From contig NZ_BMSG01000049.1 of assembly GCF_014649035.1 (NCBI RefSeq), forward strand, positions 1-35,111: a stretch of DNA of 35,111 bases, written 5' to 3'. Below, piece after piece: positions 20,615 to 30,102 of this stretch. The DNA comes from Streptomyces sindenensis. GTDB taxonomy: Bacteria > Actinomycetota > Actinomycetes > Streptomycetales > Streptomycetaceae. The translations under genes were made by a program, and so were the position numbers. Under the pieces are notes generated by a model. It searched no databases. It saw only the letters and a program-made list of their open reading frames with translations, and had not been told where the DNA came from. Each line of letters opens with the position of its first letter. Positions within the stretch are counted from its first letter, which is position 1.

Positions 20615-23600
20615 TCAGGCGCGCAGGCGGAGGCCTCTCGGGGTGGCGAGGAATCCGGCCGCCTCCAGGGTCCGGCCCAGGGGCGAGGTGAGGGCGGAGA
20701 CCCCGTTCGTCCGCTCCACCGTCACCGTGCCCAGGGCTCCGGCGCGGGCCGAGGCCGCCAGGGCCTCGGCCGCCGCTCGCAGGGCCGGGGCCTCGGGATC
20801 GGACGGCCAGGCCAGAAGGGTCTTGCCGCCGCGCTCCATGTAGAGCGTCAGCTCGCCGTCGACGAGGACCACCAGCGCCCCCGCCTTGCGGCCCGGCTTG
20901 TGTCCGGCGCCATCCGGGGACTCCGGCCACGGCAGCGCAGCGCCGTACGCGTTGGCCGGGTCGGCCGCGGCGAGGACCAGGGCCTCGGGCGCGGTCTCCG
21001 GATCCCGGCGGTCGCGAGCCGTGGAAGCCGCCCGCAGCCGGTCCACCGCTCCGTCCATGGCGAACTGGGCGGCCCCCAGTCCCTCGACCACATAGCCGCG
21101 CCGCGCCTGCCCGCTGTCCTCGAAGGCGGCCAGCACGCGGTACGTCGCGGAGAAGCCGCCCTCCACCCCTTCCGCCTGCACCGCCCCGCGGGTCACCACG
21201 CCGTGCCGGTCGAGGAGGGTGCGGGCCAGGGCGTGGGCGCGGTGGGTCCGCTCCGGTTCGACCGGGGGCAGCAGGGACCAGCGGCCCGAGACCGTCGGGG
21301 GGCCGGTCCGGGACGCGGTGCGGGCGGCGGCGGTGAGGGAGCCGTAGCGCCCGCGCGGGACGCTGCGCCGGGAGCGGTGGGCGGTGGAGCCCGCCGTCCG
21401 CCCGGAGCCCAGGAGCGAGCGCAGCGGGGCCAGGGTGTCGTTGGTGAGCCGCCCGGACCAGGCCAGGTCCCACAGGGCGTCGGCCAGCTGCTGGTCCGTG
21501 CAGTCCGGATGGGTGGTGGCCCGGACCTGGTCGGCGATCTGGCGGAAGAACAGGCCGTATCCGCCGGAGAGCGTGGTGAGCACGGACTCGTGGAGCGCCG
21601 ACAGCTCCAGTGGGTGCGGCGGCGGCAGGAGGAGCGGCGCGTTGTCGGCGAGGTAGAGGGAGACCCAGCCGTCCTTGCCGGGCAGCGCCCCCGCCCCCGC
21701 CCAGACCACCTCGCCCGTGGTCGTCAGCTCGTCGAGCATCGCCGGGGTGTAGCCGAGGACCCGGCTCGGCAGAATCAGCTTCTCCAGCGCCGACGCGGGC
21801 ACGGGCGCGCCCTGGAGCTGCTCGACGGCGCGGGCCAGCCCGTCGATGCCCCGCAGCCGGTGGGAGCCGAAGTGCTGCCACGGGGGGAGGAAGGAGGCCA
21901 GGGCCGCGGGCGGCACGGGCTCCAGCTCCTGGCGGAGCGCTGCCAGCGACCGGCGGCGGAGCCGGCGCAGCACCGTGGCATCGCACCACTCCTGGCCGAT
22001 GCCCGCCGGGTGGAACTCGCCCTGGACGGTCCTGCCGGAGGCCGAGAGGCGTTGCAGCGCGCCGTCGGTGACGGCGGTCCCGAGCCCGAAGCGCTCGGCG
22101 GCGCGGGCGGCGGTGAACGGGCCGTGCGTTCGCGCGTACCGGGCGAGGAGGTCGCCGAGCGGGTCCTTCACCGGCTCGGTGAACGCCTCGGGCACGCCGA
22201 CCGGGAGCGCGGTGCCCAGGGCGTCGCGCAGTCGGCCCGCGTCCTCGATCGCCGCCCAGTGGTCGGCCCCCGCGATCCGGACCTGGATCGCCCGGCGGGC
22301 CGTCGCCAGCTCCGGCGCCCAGGACGGCTGGGCACCCCGCTCGGCCAGCTCGGCGTCGGTCAGCGGACCGAGCACACGCAGCAGGTCGGCGACCCCTTCG
22401 GCGTCCTTGACGCGCCGGTCCTCGGTGAGCCACTGCAGCTCCCGCTCCAGTTCGGTGAGGACCTCGGGGTCGAGCAGCTCGCGCAGCTCCGCCTGGCCCA
22501 GCAGCTCGGCCAGGAGATGGGAGTCGAGGGAGAGGGCGGCGGCGCGCCGCTCGGCGAGCGGTGAGTCGCCCTCGTACAGGAACTGGGCCACATAACCGAA
22601 GAGGAGCGAGCGGGCGAAGGGGGAGGGCTCCTGGGTGGTCACCTCGACCAGCCGGACCCGGCGCGCCTCCAGATCGCCCATCAGCTCCGTGAGCCCGGGG
22701 ACGTCGAACACGTCCTGGAGGCATTCGCGGACGGCCTCCAGAACGATCGGGAAGGAGCCGAACTCCGAGGCGACCTGGAGCAGCTGGGAGGCCCGTTGGC
22801 GCTGCTGCCAGAGCGGGGTGCGCTTGCCGGGGGAGCGCCGGGGCAGCAGCAGGGCGCGCGCGGCGCACTCCCGGAACCGGGCGGCGAACAGGGCGGATCC
22901 GCCCACCTGGTCGGTGACGATCTGCTGGACCTCGCCCTGGTCGAAGACGACGTCGGCCGCCGCCACCGGGGGCTGGTCGCTGTCGTACGCCAGGGCTCCC
23001 GGCGCCGGTCCGCCGCTCTCGGCATCCGACGTTTCCGCGGCTGGCGGGGCGTCGAAATCGAGCAGGTCCAGGCCCATCATGTCCGCGTCGGGCAGCCGCA
23101 GCACGATCCCGTCGTCGGCGTGCATGACCTGGGCGTCCATGCCGTAACGCTCACCGAGGCGGGCGGAGAGGGCGAGCGCCCACGGGGCGTGCACCTGGGC
23201 GCCGAAGGGGGAGTGCACGACGACCCGCCAGTCGCCCAGCTCATCCCGGAACCGCTCGACGAGGATCGTCCGGTCGTCCGGCACATGGCCGCAGGCCCGG
23301 CGCTGCTCGTCCAGGTAGGCCAGGATGTTGTCCGCCGCCCAGGCATCGAGTCCGGCCGCGAGCAGCCGCAGCCGGGCATCCTCCTCGGACAGGCCGCCGA
23401 TCTCACGGAGGAACGCCCCCAGGGCGCGGCCGAGCTCCAGCGGGCGGCCCAGCTGGTCGCCCTTCCAGAACGGCAGCCTCCCCGGAACGCCCGGGGCGGG
23501 CGAGACGAGGACCCGGTCCCGAGTGATGTCCTCGATCCGCCAGGACGTGGTGCCCAGGGTGAAGACGTCGCCGACGCGGGATTCGTAGACCATCTCCTCG

Positions 23601-25318
23601 TCCAGCTCGCCGACCCGGCCGCCGCCCTTCTTCGGGTCCGCCCCGGCCAGGAAGACCCCGAAGAGGCCGCGGTCCGGGATGGTGCCGCCCGAGGTGACGG
23701 CGAGCCGCTGCGCACCGGGGCGGCCCGTGACCGTACCCCCCACGCGGTCCCACACCACCCGGGGGCGCAGCTCCGCGAAGGCGTCGGAGGGATAGCGCCC
23801 GGCGAGCATGTCCAGGACGGCGGTGAACGCCGACTCGGGCAGTGAGGCGAACGGGGCGGCCCGCCGCACCAGGGCCAGCAGGTCGTCGGCCTGCCAGCTG
23901 TCCAGGGCCACCATGGCGACCAGCTGCTGCGCCAGGACGTCCAGCGGATTGGCCGGGATGCGCAACGCCTCGATGGCCCCCTCGCGCATCCGCTCGGTGA
24001 CCACGGCGGCCTGCACCAGGTCGCCCCGGTACTTCGGGAAGACCACTCCGGTCGAGACCGCGCCCACCTGGTGTCCGGCGCGGCCCACCCGCTGGAGCCC
24101 GGAGGCGACGGAGGGCGGGGACTCGACCTGGACCACCAGGTCGACCGCGCCCATGTCGATGCCCAGTTCCAGGCTGGAGGTGGCGACCACGGCGGGCAGC
24201 CGGCCCGCCTTGAGGTCTTCCTCGACCTGGGCGCGCTGCTCTTTGGAGACCGACCCGTGGTGGGCGCGGGCCAGCAGGGCGGGGGCGCCCTTGCCCGCAC
24301 CGGACTGGGCCATGATCTCGGCGGGGGCGTGCGCCTCCGGGAGCGCGGGGGCCGGGTCGTCCGGGTCGAAGGGGGTGCCGGTCGCCCGCTCGTAGGCGAT
24401 CTCGTTCAACCGGTTGCACAGGCGTTCCGCCAGGCGCCGGGAGTTGGCGAAGACGATGGTGGAGCGGTGCGACTGGACGAGATCGGCGATGCGCTCCTCG
24501 ACATGCGGCCAGATCGAGGGTTTGTCCGCCTGGCCGGAGTCGCCGTCGGTGGCGGGGGAGCCGCCCAGCTCGCCCAGGTCCTCGACCGGGACGACGACCG
24601 AGAGGTCGAACTCCTTGGTGGAGCGGGGCTGGACGATCTCCACTTTCCGTTGCGGCGAGAGGAAGCGCGCCACCTCGTCGACCGGGCGGACCGTCGCGGA
24701 CAGGCCGATGCGCCGGGCGGGACGGGCCAGCAGCTCGTCGAGCCGCTCCAGGGAGAGCGCGAGGTGGGCGCCCCGCTTTGTCCCGGCGACCGCGTGCACC
24801 TCGTCGAGGATCACCGTCTCCACCCCCGCCAGTGCGTCCCGGGCGGAGGACGTCAGCATCAGGAACAGCGACTCGGGCGTGGTGATCAGGATGTCCGGCG
24901 GCCTGGTGACCATGGAGCGCCGCTCGGCCGGCGGGGTGTCCCCGGACCGGATACCGACCCGCACCTCGGGCTCCGGCAGGCCCAGGCGCACCGATTCCTG
25001 GCGGATTCCGGTCAGCGGCGAGCGGAGATTGCGCTCGACGTCCACCGCGAGAGCCTTGAGCGGAGACACGTACAGCACCCGGCAGCGCTTCTTGGCGTCG
25101 GCGGGCGGCGGCTCGGCGGCCAGCCGGTCCAGCGAGGCGAGGAACGCGGCCAGCGTCTTGCCCGAACCGGTCGGCGCGACGACCAGGACGTCACTGCCCT
25201 CGGCGATGGCCCGCCAGGCGCCCTCCTGCGCGGCCGTGGGCGCGCTGAAGGCCCCGGCGAACCAACTGCGGGTCGCGGGCGAGAACGCGTCGAGCGCTGA
25301 TCCGGTCATGTCCCCCAT
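20615..25318 (-). CDS. lhr: Lhr-type large DNA helicase
   Basis: This 1567-residue superfamily 2 ATP-dependent helicase is of the long Lhr class. The N-terminal core has Walker A APTGSGKT (near residue 46), motif Ia SPLKAL, the Lhr-typical DEVH box in VILDEVHAVAGTKRG, motif III SATVRP, and motif VI QRVGRAGHQVG. A winged helix and a large C-terminal domain characteristic of full-length Lhr follow. Bacterial Lhr unwinds with 3'-to-5' polarity and helps repair of mitomycin-type damage in mycobacteria. Several in-frame starts are possible. ATG 25318 has a GGGG tract 6 nt upstream; ATG 25309 is also plausible and removes three residues. The divergent AraC gene begins 93 bp away. Confidence 0.92.
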   Translation of the reverse strand: MGDMTGSALDAFSPATRSWFAGAFSAPTAAQEGAWRAIAEGSDVLVVAPTGSGKTLAAFLASLDRLAAEPPPADAKKRCRVLYVSPLKALAVDVERNLRSPLTGIRQESVRLGLPEPEVRVGIRSGDTPPAERRSMVTRPPDILITTPESLFLMLTSSARDALAGVETVILDEVHAVAGTKRGAHLALSLERLDELLARPARRIGLSATVRPVDEVARFLSPQRKVEIVQPRSTKEFDLSVVVPVEDLGELGGSPATDGDSGQADKPSIWPHVEERIADLVQSHRSTIVFANSRRLAERLCNRLNEIAYERATGTPFDPDDPAPALPEAHAPAEIMAQSGAGKGAPALLARAHHGSVSKEQRAQVEEDLKAGRLPAVVATSSLELGIDMGAVDLVVQVESPPSVASGLQRVGRAGHQVGAVSTGVVFPKYRGDLVQAAVVTERMREGAIEALRIPANPLDVLAQQLVAMVALDSWQADDLLALVRRAAPFASLPESAFTAVLDMLAGRYPSDAFAELRPRVVWDRVGGTVTGRPGAQRLAVTSGGTIPDRGLFGVFLAGADPKKGGGRVGELDEEMVYESRVGDVFTLGTTSWRIEDITRDRVLVSPAPGVPGRLPFWKGDQLGRPLELGRALGAFLREIGGLSEEDARLRLLAAGLDAWAADNILAYLDEQRRACGHVPDDRTILVERFRDELGDWRVVVHSPFGAQVHAPWALALSARLGERYGMDAQVMHADDGIVLRLPDADMMGLDLLDFDAPPAAETSDAESGGPAPGALAYDSDQPPVAAADVVFDQGEVQQIVTDQVGGSALFAARFRECAARALLLPRRSPGKRTPLWQQRQRASQLLQVASEFGSFPIVLEAVRECLQDVFDVPGLTELMGDLEARRVRLVEVTTQEPSPFARSLLFGYVAQFLYEGDSPLAERRAAALSLDSHLLAELLGQAELRELLDPEVLTELERELQWLTEDRRVKDAEGVADLLRVLGPLTDAELAERGAQPSWAPELATARRAIQVRIAGADHWAAIEDAGRLRDALGTALPVGVPEAFTEPVKDPLGDLLARYARTHGPFTAARAAERFGLGTAVTDGALQRLSASGRTVQGEFHPAGIGQEWCDATVLRRLRRRSLAALRQELEPVPPAALASFLPPWQHFGSHRLRGIDGLARAVEQLQGAPVPASALEKLILPSRVLGYTPAMLDELTTTGEVVWAGAGALPGKDGWVSLYLADNAPLLLPPPHPLELSALHESVLTTLSGGYGLFFRQIADQVRATTHPDCTDQQLADALWDLAWSGRLTNDTLAPLRSLLGSGRTAGSTAHRSRRSVPRGRYGSLTAAARTASRTGPPTVSGRWSLLPPVEPERTHRAHALARTLLDRHGVVTRGAVQAEGVEGGFSATYRVLAAFEDSGQARRGYVVEGLGAAQFAMDGAVDRLRAASTARDRRDPETAPEALVLAAADPANAYGAALPWPESPDGAGHKPGRKAGALVVLVDGELTLYMERGGKTLLAWPSDPEAPALRAAAEALAASARAGALGTVTVERTNGVSALTSPLGRTLEAAGFLATPRGLRLRA

Positions 25319-25411
25319 CGTGCACCCCGCCACTGACAACGGGCCGGTGGCGCCGCCCACGATGGCCCGCTCGGCCGGTCGCGCACGACCCGGACCTGCG
25401 AGAATGGCCCC

Positions 25412-26260
25412 ATGGCGGGAGCGGACGGCGCGGGTGAGTGGGCACGGCACTGGCAGTACGCCGCGCTGCCCGACCTCGATCTGCTGCGCGCCCGGTACGT
25501 CCGCCACACCTTCCCCCGCCACAGCCACGAGGGCTATGTCTTCGGAGCGGTCACCGGCGGGGTGGAGGACGTGGGGCTGCCGGGCGGCACGGTCCACGCG
25601 GTCCCCGGAACCGTCGTCATGATCAACCCGGAGGTGCCGCACACCGCCCGCTCCGGGGCGCCCGAGGGCTGGGCGTACTCCACGCTCTACCCGTCGGCGC
25701 AGGTCGTCAACGACATCGCGGCCGAGGTGACGTCCCTGCGCGGCACGGTCGGCTTCGCCGAGACCCGGGTGACCGACCCCCACGCCTCCCGGCTGATCAC
25801 CGAGGTGCACCGGGCGGCGGAGGAGGGCAACGCGCTGGCGGCCGACAGCCTGTTGCGGATCCTGGTCACCCGGCTCATCGGCCGGCACGGCAGCCCGTTG
25901 CCCGGGCTGACCGCGCACACCGGGGGCGCGCGGAACGCCGGACGGGCCCGCGCCGTGCTGGAGGAGCGCATGGCCGACCCGCCCACGCTGGAGACGCTCG
26001 CCGCCGAGCTGGGCACCGGCCCGTTCGCGCTGCTGCGGGCCTTCAAGAAGGAGTACGGGATGCCGCCCCACACCTGGCTCACGGACGCCCGGGTGCGCAG
26101 GGCGCGCCGCATGCTCGACGCGGGGGTCGCCCCGGCCGAGGCCGCGACCGCCGTCGGCTTCACGGATCAGCCGCACCTCAATCGGCACTTCACCCGGATC
26201 GTGGGGGTGCCGCCGGGCGCATACCAGCGCGAGCGGGGAGTGCTGCGCCCCGGTGGGTGA
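25412..26260 (+). CDS. AraC-family transcriptional regulator
   Basis: This 282-residue protein has an N-terminal cupin-like ligand-binding domain (about 15-110, with HTFPRHSHEGYVFGAV and the GTVVMINPEVPHT strand) and a C-terminal double HTH (about 190-278, LAAELGTGPFALLRAFKKEYG, then AATAVGFTDQPHLNRHFTRIVGVPPGAYQ). It stands directly upstream of azlCD on the same strand, a common pairing in actinobacteria, and probably controls them in response to an amino-acid-like effector. That is inference from context. No ribosome site is visible; GAGAAT ending 6 nt before the ATG may be a weak leaderless -10. Confidence 0.88.
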   Translation: MAGADGAGEWARHWQYAALPDLDLLRARYVRHTFPRHSHEGYVFGAVTGGVEDVGLPGGTVHAVPGTVVMINPEVPHTARSGAPEGWAYSTLYPSAQVVNDIAAEVTSLRGTVGFAETRVTDPHASRLITEVHRAAEEGNALAADSLLRILVTRLIGRHGSPLPGLTAHTGGARNAGRARAVLEERMADPPTLETLAAELGTGPFALLRAFKKEYGMPPHTWLTDARVRRARRMLDAGVAPAEAATAVGFTDQPHLNRHFTRIVGVPPGAYQRERGVLRPGG

Positions 26261-26304
26261 GGACCCCGTGGTGCCGGAGAGCGGGAAACCGGTGGTCGGC
26301 GGGT

Positions 26305-26348
26305 GTGCAAGAACGTACAAGACCGGGCCCCGGAGATCCCCGTAGCGT
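26305..26348 (+). promoter_or_regulatory. Candidate AraC-type operator and -10 of azlC
   Basis: A tandem direct repeat GTGCAAGAAC/GTACAAGACC (26305-26324, 8 of 10 identical) lies upstream of a -10-like TAGCGT (26343-26348), which ends 7 nt before the azlC GTG. Tandem sites bordering the -35 region are typical for AraC-family activators. The azlC transcript would be leaderless. Confidence 0.45.
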
Positions 26349-26355
26349 TCCGGGC

Positions 26356-27180
26356 GTGGCAGAACAGACAGCACCCCCAGAGAGCACCGGCACGCCCGGT
26401 GCCATAGCCGCAGGCCCGCCCGGCCCGGCGTCCGAGGCCCGACCGGACAAGCCGGACGCGGCCGTCGTCCGGGACGCACTCGGCGTCGGCATCGCCGTCG
26501 GCCTCTCCGGCTTCGCCTTCGGCGTCACCTCCGCCGGCTCCGGCCTCAGCCTGCTCCAGACCTGCGTCCTGAGCCTTCTCGTCTTCACCGGCGCCTCGCA
26601 GTTCGCCCTGGTCGGGGCGCTGGCGGCGGGCGGCAACCCGTACACCGCGGCGGCCGGAGCGTTCTTCCTGGGCGTTCGGAACGCGTTCTACGGGCTGCGA
26701 CTCTCCCAACTGCTCGCCCTTCCCCGGGCGGTGCGTCCGTTCGCCGCCCACTGGGTCATCGACGAGACGACCGCGGTCACCCTGCCCCAGCCCACCCGGC
26801 GGGCGGCGCGTATCGGTTTCACGGTCACCGGACTCACCCTGTACGTACTGTGGAACCTCACCACCCTGGTGGGCGCTCTGGGCGCCGAGGCGCTGGGCGA
26901 CACCGACGCGTGGGGTCTCGACGCGGCGAGCCCCGCGGTGTTCCTCGCGCTGCTCGCGCCGATGCTCACGAGCACCACCGAACGCGTCACGGCGGGACTG
27001 GCCGTCGTCCTGGCCCTGACCCTGCTGCCTGTGCTGCCGGCGGGGGTGCCCGTCCTGCTCTCGGCGCTCGCCGCGCCCGTAGTCCTCTTCCTCATGGGAC
27101 GGAAGAGGAAGGGGCCGGGCGACGGGAAGGGCTCGGACGGAACAGTGACACAGCGGAAGAAGGGTGAGCGGCACTCATGA
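26356..27180 (+). CDS. azlC: AzlC-family branched-chain amino acid exporter subunit
   Basis: This 274-residue multi-pass membrane protein is the large subunit of AzlCD/BrnFE-type exporters of branched-chain amino acids and methionine. A Pro/Ala-rich 35-residue N-terminal tail precedes the family motifs GIAVGLSGFAFGV, LLVFTGASQFALVG, GVRNAFYGLRLS and HWVIDETTAVT. About seven hydrophobic segments follow, and the C-terminus is Lys/Gly-rich. GTG 26356 is chosen because it follows a leaderless-type -10 and no ribosome site exists nearby. The stop overlaps azlD by 4 nt (ATGA). Substrate is inferred from the family. Confidence 0.9.
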   Translation: MAEQTAPPESTGTPGAIAAGPPGPASEARPDKPDAAVVRDALGVGIAVGLSGFAFGVTSAGSGLSLLQTCVLSLLVFTGASQFALVGALAAGGNPYTAAAGAFFLGVRNAFYGLRLSQLLALPRAVRPFAAHWVIDETTAVTLPQPTRRAARIGFTVTGLTLYVLWNLTTLVGALGAEALGDTDAWGLDAASPAVFLALLAPMLTSTTERVTAGLAVVLALTLLPVLPAGVPVLLSALAAPVVLFLMGRKRKGPGDGKGSDGTVTQRKKGERHS

Positions 27181-27482
27181 ACGTCTGGATCGCCATCGGA
27201 CTGACCGTGGCGGGCTGCTACCTCGCCAAACTCCTGGGCCTGCTGGTCCCCGCGGGCGTACTGGAACGGCCGCTCGTCCAGCGGATGGCCGCCCTCCTGC
27301 CCGTGGCGCTGCTCGCGGCACTCACCGCGCAGCAGACCTTCGGCGACGGCCAGCAGCTCGTCCTCGACGCCCGTGCCGCCGGCCTCGGCGCGGCGGCACT
27401 CGCCCTGGTCCTTCGCGCTCCCTTCCTGGTCGTCGTCGGCGCGGGCGTTCTCGTCACGGCGGGCGTACGGGCGCTGGCCTGA
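27177..27482 (+). CDS. azlD: AzlD-family exporter small subunit
   Basis: This 101-residue protein has three to four hydrophobic segments and the AzlD pattern (GCYLAKLLGLLVPAGVLERPLV, then MAALLPVALLAALTAQQTF). It is the obligate small partner of AzlC. It overlaps azlC by 4 nt, so the two are translationally coupled and made in equal amounts. The convergent neighbour stops 70 bp further on; no strong terminator is visible between them. Confidence 0.9.
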   Translation: MNVWIAIGLTVAGCYLAKLLGLLVPAGVLERPLVQRMAALLPVALLAALTAQQTFGDGQQLVLDARAAGLGAAALALVLRAPFLVVVGAGVLVTAGVRALA

Positions 27483-27552
27483 GCGGACGGCCCGGTGCTT
27501 CTGTCGGCCTGCCACCGAGGTTCGCCGAGTCCTGTGCGGGCCTGCCGCGGGG

Positions 27553-28467
27553 TCAGCCGAGCGGGCGACCGTACGCGCGGAGCGTCTCCAAGGCCCTGAG
27601 TGTCACCAGCGGGCGCCCTTCCAACGCGGTTCCCGGAGCCCACTGACGCCAGGTCACGGGCCATCCGCCGTCGTCCTGCTGCTCGGCGGCCAGGTGGTCG
27701 AGCGAGCGCTCCAGCTCCTCGTCGGTGAACCAGCGGCGGGCCAGGGACCCGGGCGTACGGGCGTAGTCGTGCGGGAAGTGGTGCTCGCCGGGGGCGTAGC
27801 CGGCCGCCACCGGGTACTCCTCGCGCCGGGCGGGGTCGAGCACCGCCAGCCGTTGTTCGCGCACCAGGCGGCCGAGGCGGTCGGCCGTCACCTCCGCGCG
27901 GGCGCGGTCCGGGGCGCCGTCCAGGAAAGCGACCGCGGCCTCGACCTCGTAGGGATGCGACTGCTCCAGAGCCTCGACCGCGCTCCAGCAGAAGTCCGTC
28001 GCCCGGAACAGCCAGGCGTTCCACACCTGATTCCCGTGCAGCAGCCCGACGACCGGGCCGGTCGCGAGCAGCTCCGGCGGCGGATCGTCCACGATCGGGA
28101 TGAACGGTGCCGCCGGATAGCCACGCTGCGTGGGCAGCAGAGCGGGCAGCGCGCCTTCTTTGGTTGACACATCGGTCAGATAACGGCAGATCCGTTCAAC
28201 GCGCTGTCCGTCGCAGCGGTCGATCGAGTCGAGAACGCTCAGTGCGTGGGCGGTGTGCAGCGGTTGACTGACCGGGCCCCGCAGGTCCGGTTCCAGTGCG
28301 TGACCGTAGCCGCCGTCCTTGTTCAGGTAGGCGGTCAGGGCCGTCTCGACGGCGTCGGGGTCTCCGTCCAGGAAGGCATGGGCGAACCTCCTCTGTTCGA
28401 GGACGCGGGCGGTGAGCCAGATGAACTGCTCGGCACGGGCAAGGGTGTGTGCTCCGGTTCCAGCCAT
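27553..28467 (-). CDS. Conserved hypothetical protein with terpenoid-cyclase-like toroid repeats
   Basis: This 304-residue soluble protein resembles the alpha/alpha-toroid fold of prenyltransferase/squalene cyclase relatives. Repeats such as NKDGGYGHALEPDLRGP (about 60-76) and AEQQDDGGWPVTW (about 270) have the QxxDGGW-like signature. The cyclase DXDD and prenyltransferase zinc ligands are not evident, so an enzymatic role is not claimed. The start at 28467 is preceded on the reverse strand by TACGGT and 6 nt, a leaderless-type arrangement; an upstream start at 28500 is less likely. It is divergent from the DUF3046 gene, with 79 bp between the starts. Confidence 0.75.
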   Translation of the reverse strand: MAGTGAHTLARAEQFIWLTARVLEQRRFAHAFLDGDPDAVETALTAYLNKDGGYGHALEPDLRGPVSQPLHTAHALSVLDSIDRCDGQRVERICRYLTDVSTKEGALPALLPTQRGYPAAPFIPIVDDPPPELLATGPVVGLLHGNQVWNAWLFRATDFCWSAVEALEQSHPYEVEAAVAFLDGAPDRARAEVTADRLGRLVREQRLAVLDPARREEYPVAAGYAPGEHHFPHDYARTPGSLARRWFTDEELERSLDHLAAEQQDDGGWPVTWRQWAPGTALEGRPLVTLRALETLRAYGRPLG

Positions 28468-28546
28468 GGACCGACCGTAGAGGGCGAAGAGCCCGGGCAC
28501 ATGCCAGGTGGACCTGCTGCACTCTCAGGAGCGGGATACTGATGGC

Positions 28547-28741
28547 ATGCGGTTGACGATTTTCTGGGAGCGGATGGCCGACCACTTCGGTGCGGCGTAC
28601 GCGGACTCCTTCGCCCGTGACCATGTGATGGCCGAGCTCGGCGGTCGCACGGTGCACCAGGCCCTGGAGGCGGGCTGGGACGCCAAGGACGTCTGGCGCG
28701 GGGTGTGTGCGGCCATGGACGTTCCGGCGGACAAGCGCTGA
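28547..28741 (+). CDS. DUF3046 family protein
   Basis: This 64-residue protein (MRLTIFWERMADHFG...YADSFARDHVMAELGGRTVHQAL) matches the small actinobacterial DUF3046 family, commonly found close to recA. Function unknown. No ribosome site precedes the ATG; GATACT ending 6 nt upstream suggests a leaderless transcript. A GTG start at 28508 in the same frame would add 13 residues without support. Confidence 0.85.
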   Translation: MRLTIFWERMADHFGAAYADSFARDHVMAELGGRTVHQALEAGWDAKDVWRGVCAAMDVPADKR

Positions 28742-28833
28742 GCCCGTAGGCCCCGTTCTCGGCGGGAGCGGAGCCGGAGCGGCCGGTTCGGGGCGGGGGA
28801 CCGGCTGTCCGTGGCGTGGGCGAGACTTGTCCC

Positions 28834-30102
28834 GTGTCATCGACAGACGAGAGCGCCCCGGCCCAGCCGTCCGCCGCCCCGCCCGTTCCGCCGGCCACGC
28901 CACCCGCGCCGCCGTCCGGTGCCGGTGGGGTCCGTATGCCCGGCTGGCTGCCGCGTGCGATGGTGCTGGCCCTTGCGCTCTATGCGTGCTTCCAGCTCAG
29001 CAGCTGGGCGTTCGACCAGCTCATCGGGTTGCTGACGAACGTGCTGATCGCGTTCTTCCTCGCGCTCGCCATCGAGCCCGCGGTCGGCCGGATGGCGAGT
29101 CGCGGCATACGGCGAGGGTTCGCCACGTTTCTCGTCTTCCTGGGCCTGACGATCTTCGGGGTCGGGTTCGTGGTGCTGCTGGGATCGATGCTCGCGGGCC
29201 AGATCGTCGACATGGTCGACGAGTTCCCCAAGTACATCGACTCGGTGATCAACTGGATCAACCAGACCTTCCACACCGAACTCTCCCGGGTCGAGGTCCA
29301 GGACAGCCTGCTGCACTCCGACTGGTTGCAGAAGTACGTCCAGAACAGCGCCACCGGAGTGCTCGACGTTTCCACCACGGTCATCGGCGGGCTGTTCCGG
29401 CTGCTGACGATCTTCCTGTTCTCTTTCTACTTCGCGGCCGACGGCCCCCGGCTCCGCCGTGCCCTCTGCTCCGTCCTGCCGCCGGCCCGGCAGACCGAGG
29501 TGCTGCGCGCCTGGGAGATCGCGGTCGACAAGACCGGCGGGTACATCTACTCGCGCGGTCTGATGGCGCTGATCTCCGGTGTCGCGCACTACATCCTGCT
29601 GGTGATTCTCGGGGTGCCCTACGCCCCGGCGCTCGCGGTCTGGGTCGGACTCGTCTCGCAGTTCATCCCCACCATCGGCACGTATCTCGCGGGCGCCCTG
29701 CCCATGCTGATCGCCTTCACGGTCGACCCCTGGTTCGCGGTGTGGGTGCTCGGATTCGTGGTGATCTACCAGCAGTTCGAGAACTACGTGCTCCAGCCCA
29801 AGCTGACCGCGAAGACCGTCGACATCCATCCCGCGGTCGCCTTCGGATCGGTCATCGCGGGCACGGCCCTGCTCGGCGCGGTCGGTGCGCTGGTCGCCAT
29901 CCCGGCCATCGCCACGCTCCAGGCGTTCCTCGGCGCCTATGTGAAGCGGTACGACGTCACCGACGATCCGCGTGTGCACGGCGGAAGCAGCCGCGTGCCC
30001 GGGAGGCCGTTGGCATCGCGCCTGAGCCGCCTGCTGAGAGGCCCCGGTGCCGTCGGCCGAGGGGGAGCGGAGGGCCCGTCGGACGGGCCGCGTCAGCGGT
30101 AG
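28834..30102 (+). CDS. AI-2E family transporter (TqsA/PerM-like permease)
   Basis: This 422-residue membrane protein has a Pro/Ala-rich N-terminus (1-35), about seven or eight hydrophobic segments and the family hallmarks LTNVLIAFFLALAIEPAVG, FYFAADGPRLRRAL, YIYSRGLMALISGV, SQFIPTIGTYLAG and YQQFENYVLQPKL. Members export small molecules or, in some bacteria, sodium for proton exchange; the substrate here is not known. GTG 28834 is preferred to GTG 28816 because GAGACT lies 6 nt before it in leaderless spacing. Neither start has a ribosome site. The 3' end overlaps the convergent SDR gene by 10 nt. Confidence 0.85.
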   Translation: MSSTDESAPAQPSAAPPVPPATPPAPPSGAGGVRMPGWLPRAMVLALALYACFQLSSWAFDQLIGLLTNVLIAFFLALAIEPAVGRMASRGIRRGFATFLVFLGLTIFGVGFVVLLGSMLAGQIVDMVDEFPKYIDSVINWINQTFHTELSRVEVQDSLLHSDWLQKYVQNSATGVLDVSTTVIGGLFRLLTIFLFSFYFAADGPRLRRALCSVLPPARQTEVLRAWEIAVDKTGGYIYSRGLMALISGVAHYILLVILGVPYAPALAVWVGLVSQFIPTIGTYLAGALPMLIAFTVDPWFAVWVLGFVVIYQQFENYVLQPKLTAKTVDIHPAVAFGSVIAGTALLGAVGALVAIPAIATLQAFLGAYVKRYDVTDDPRVHGGSSRVPGRPLASRLSRLLRGPGAVGRGGAEGPSDGPRQR

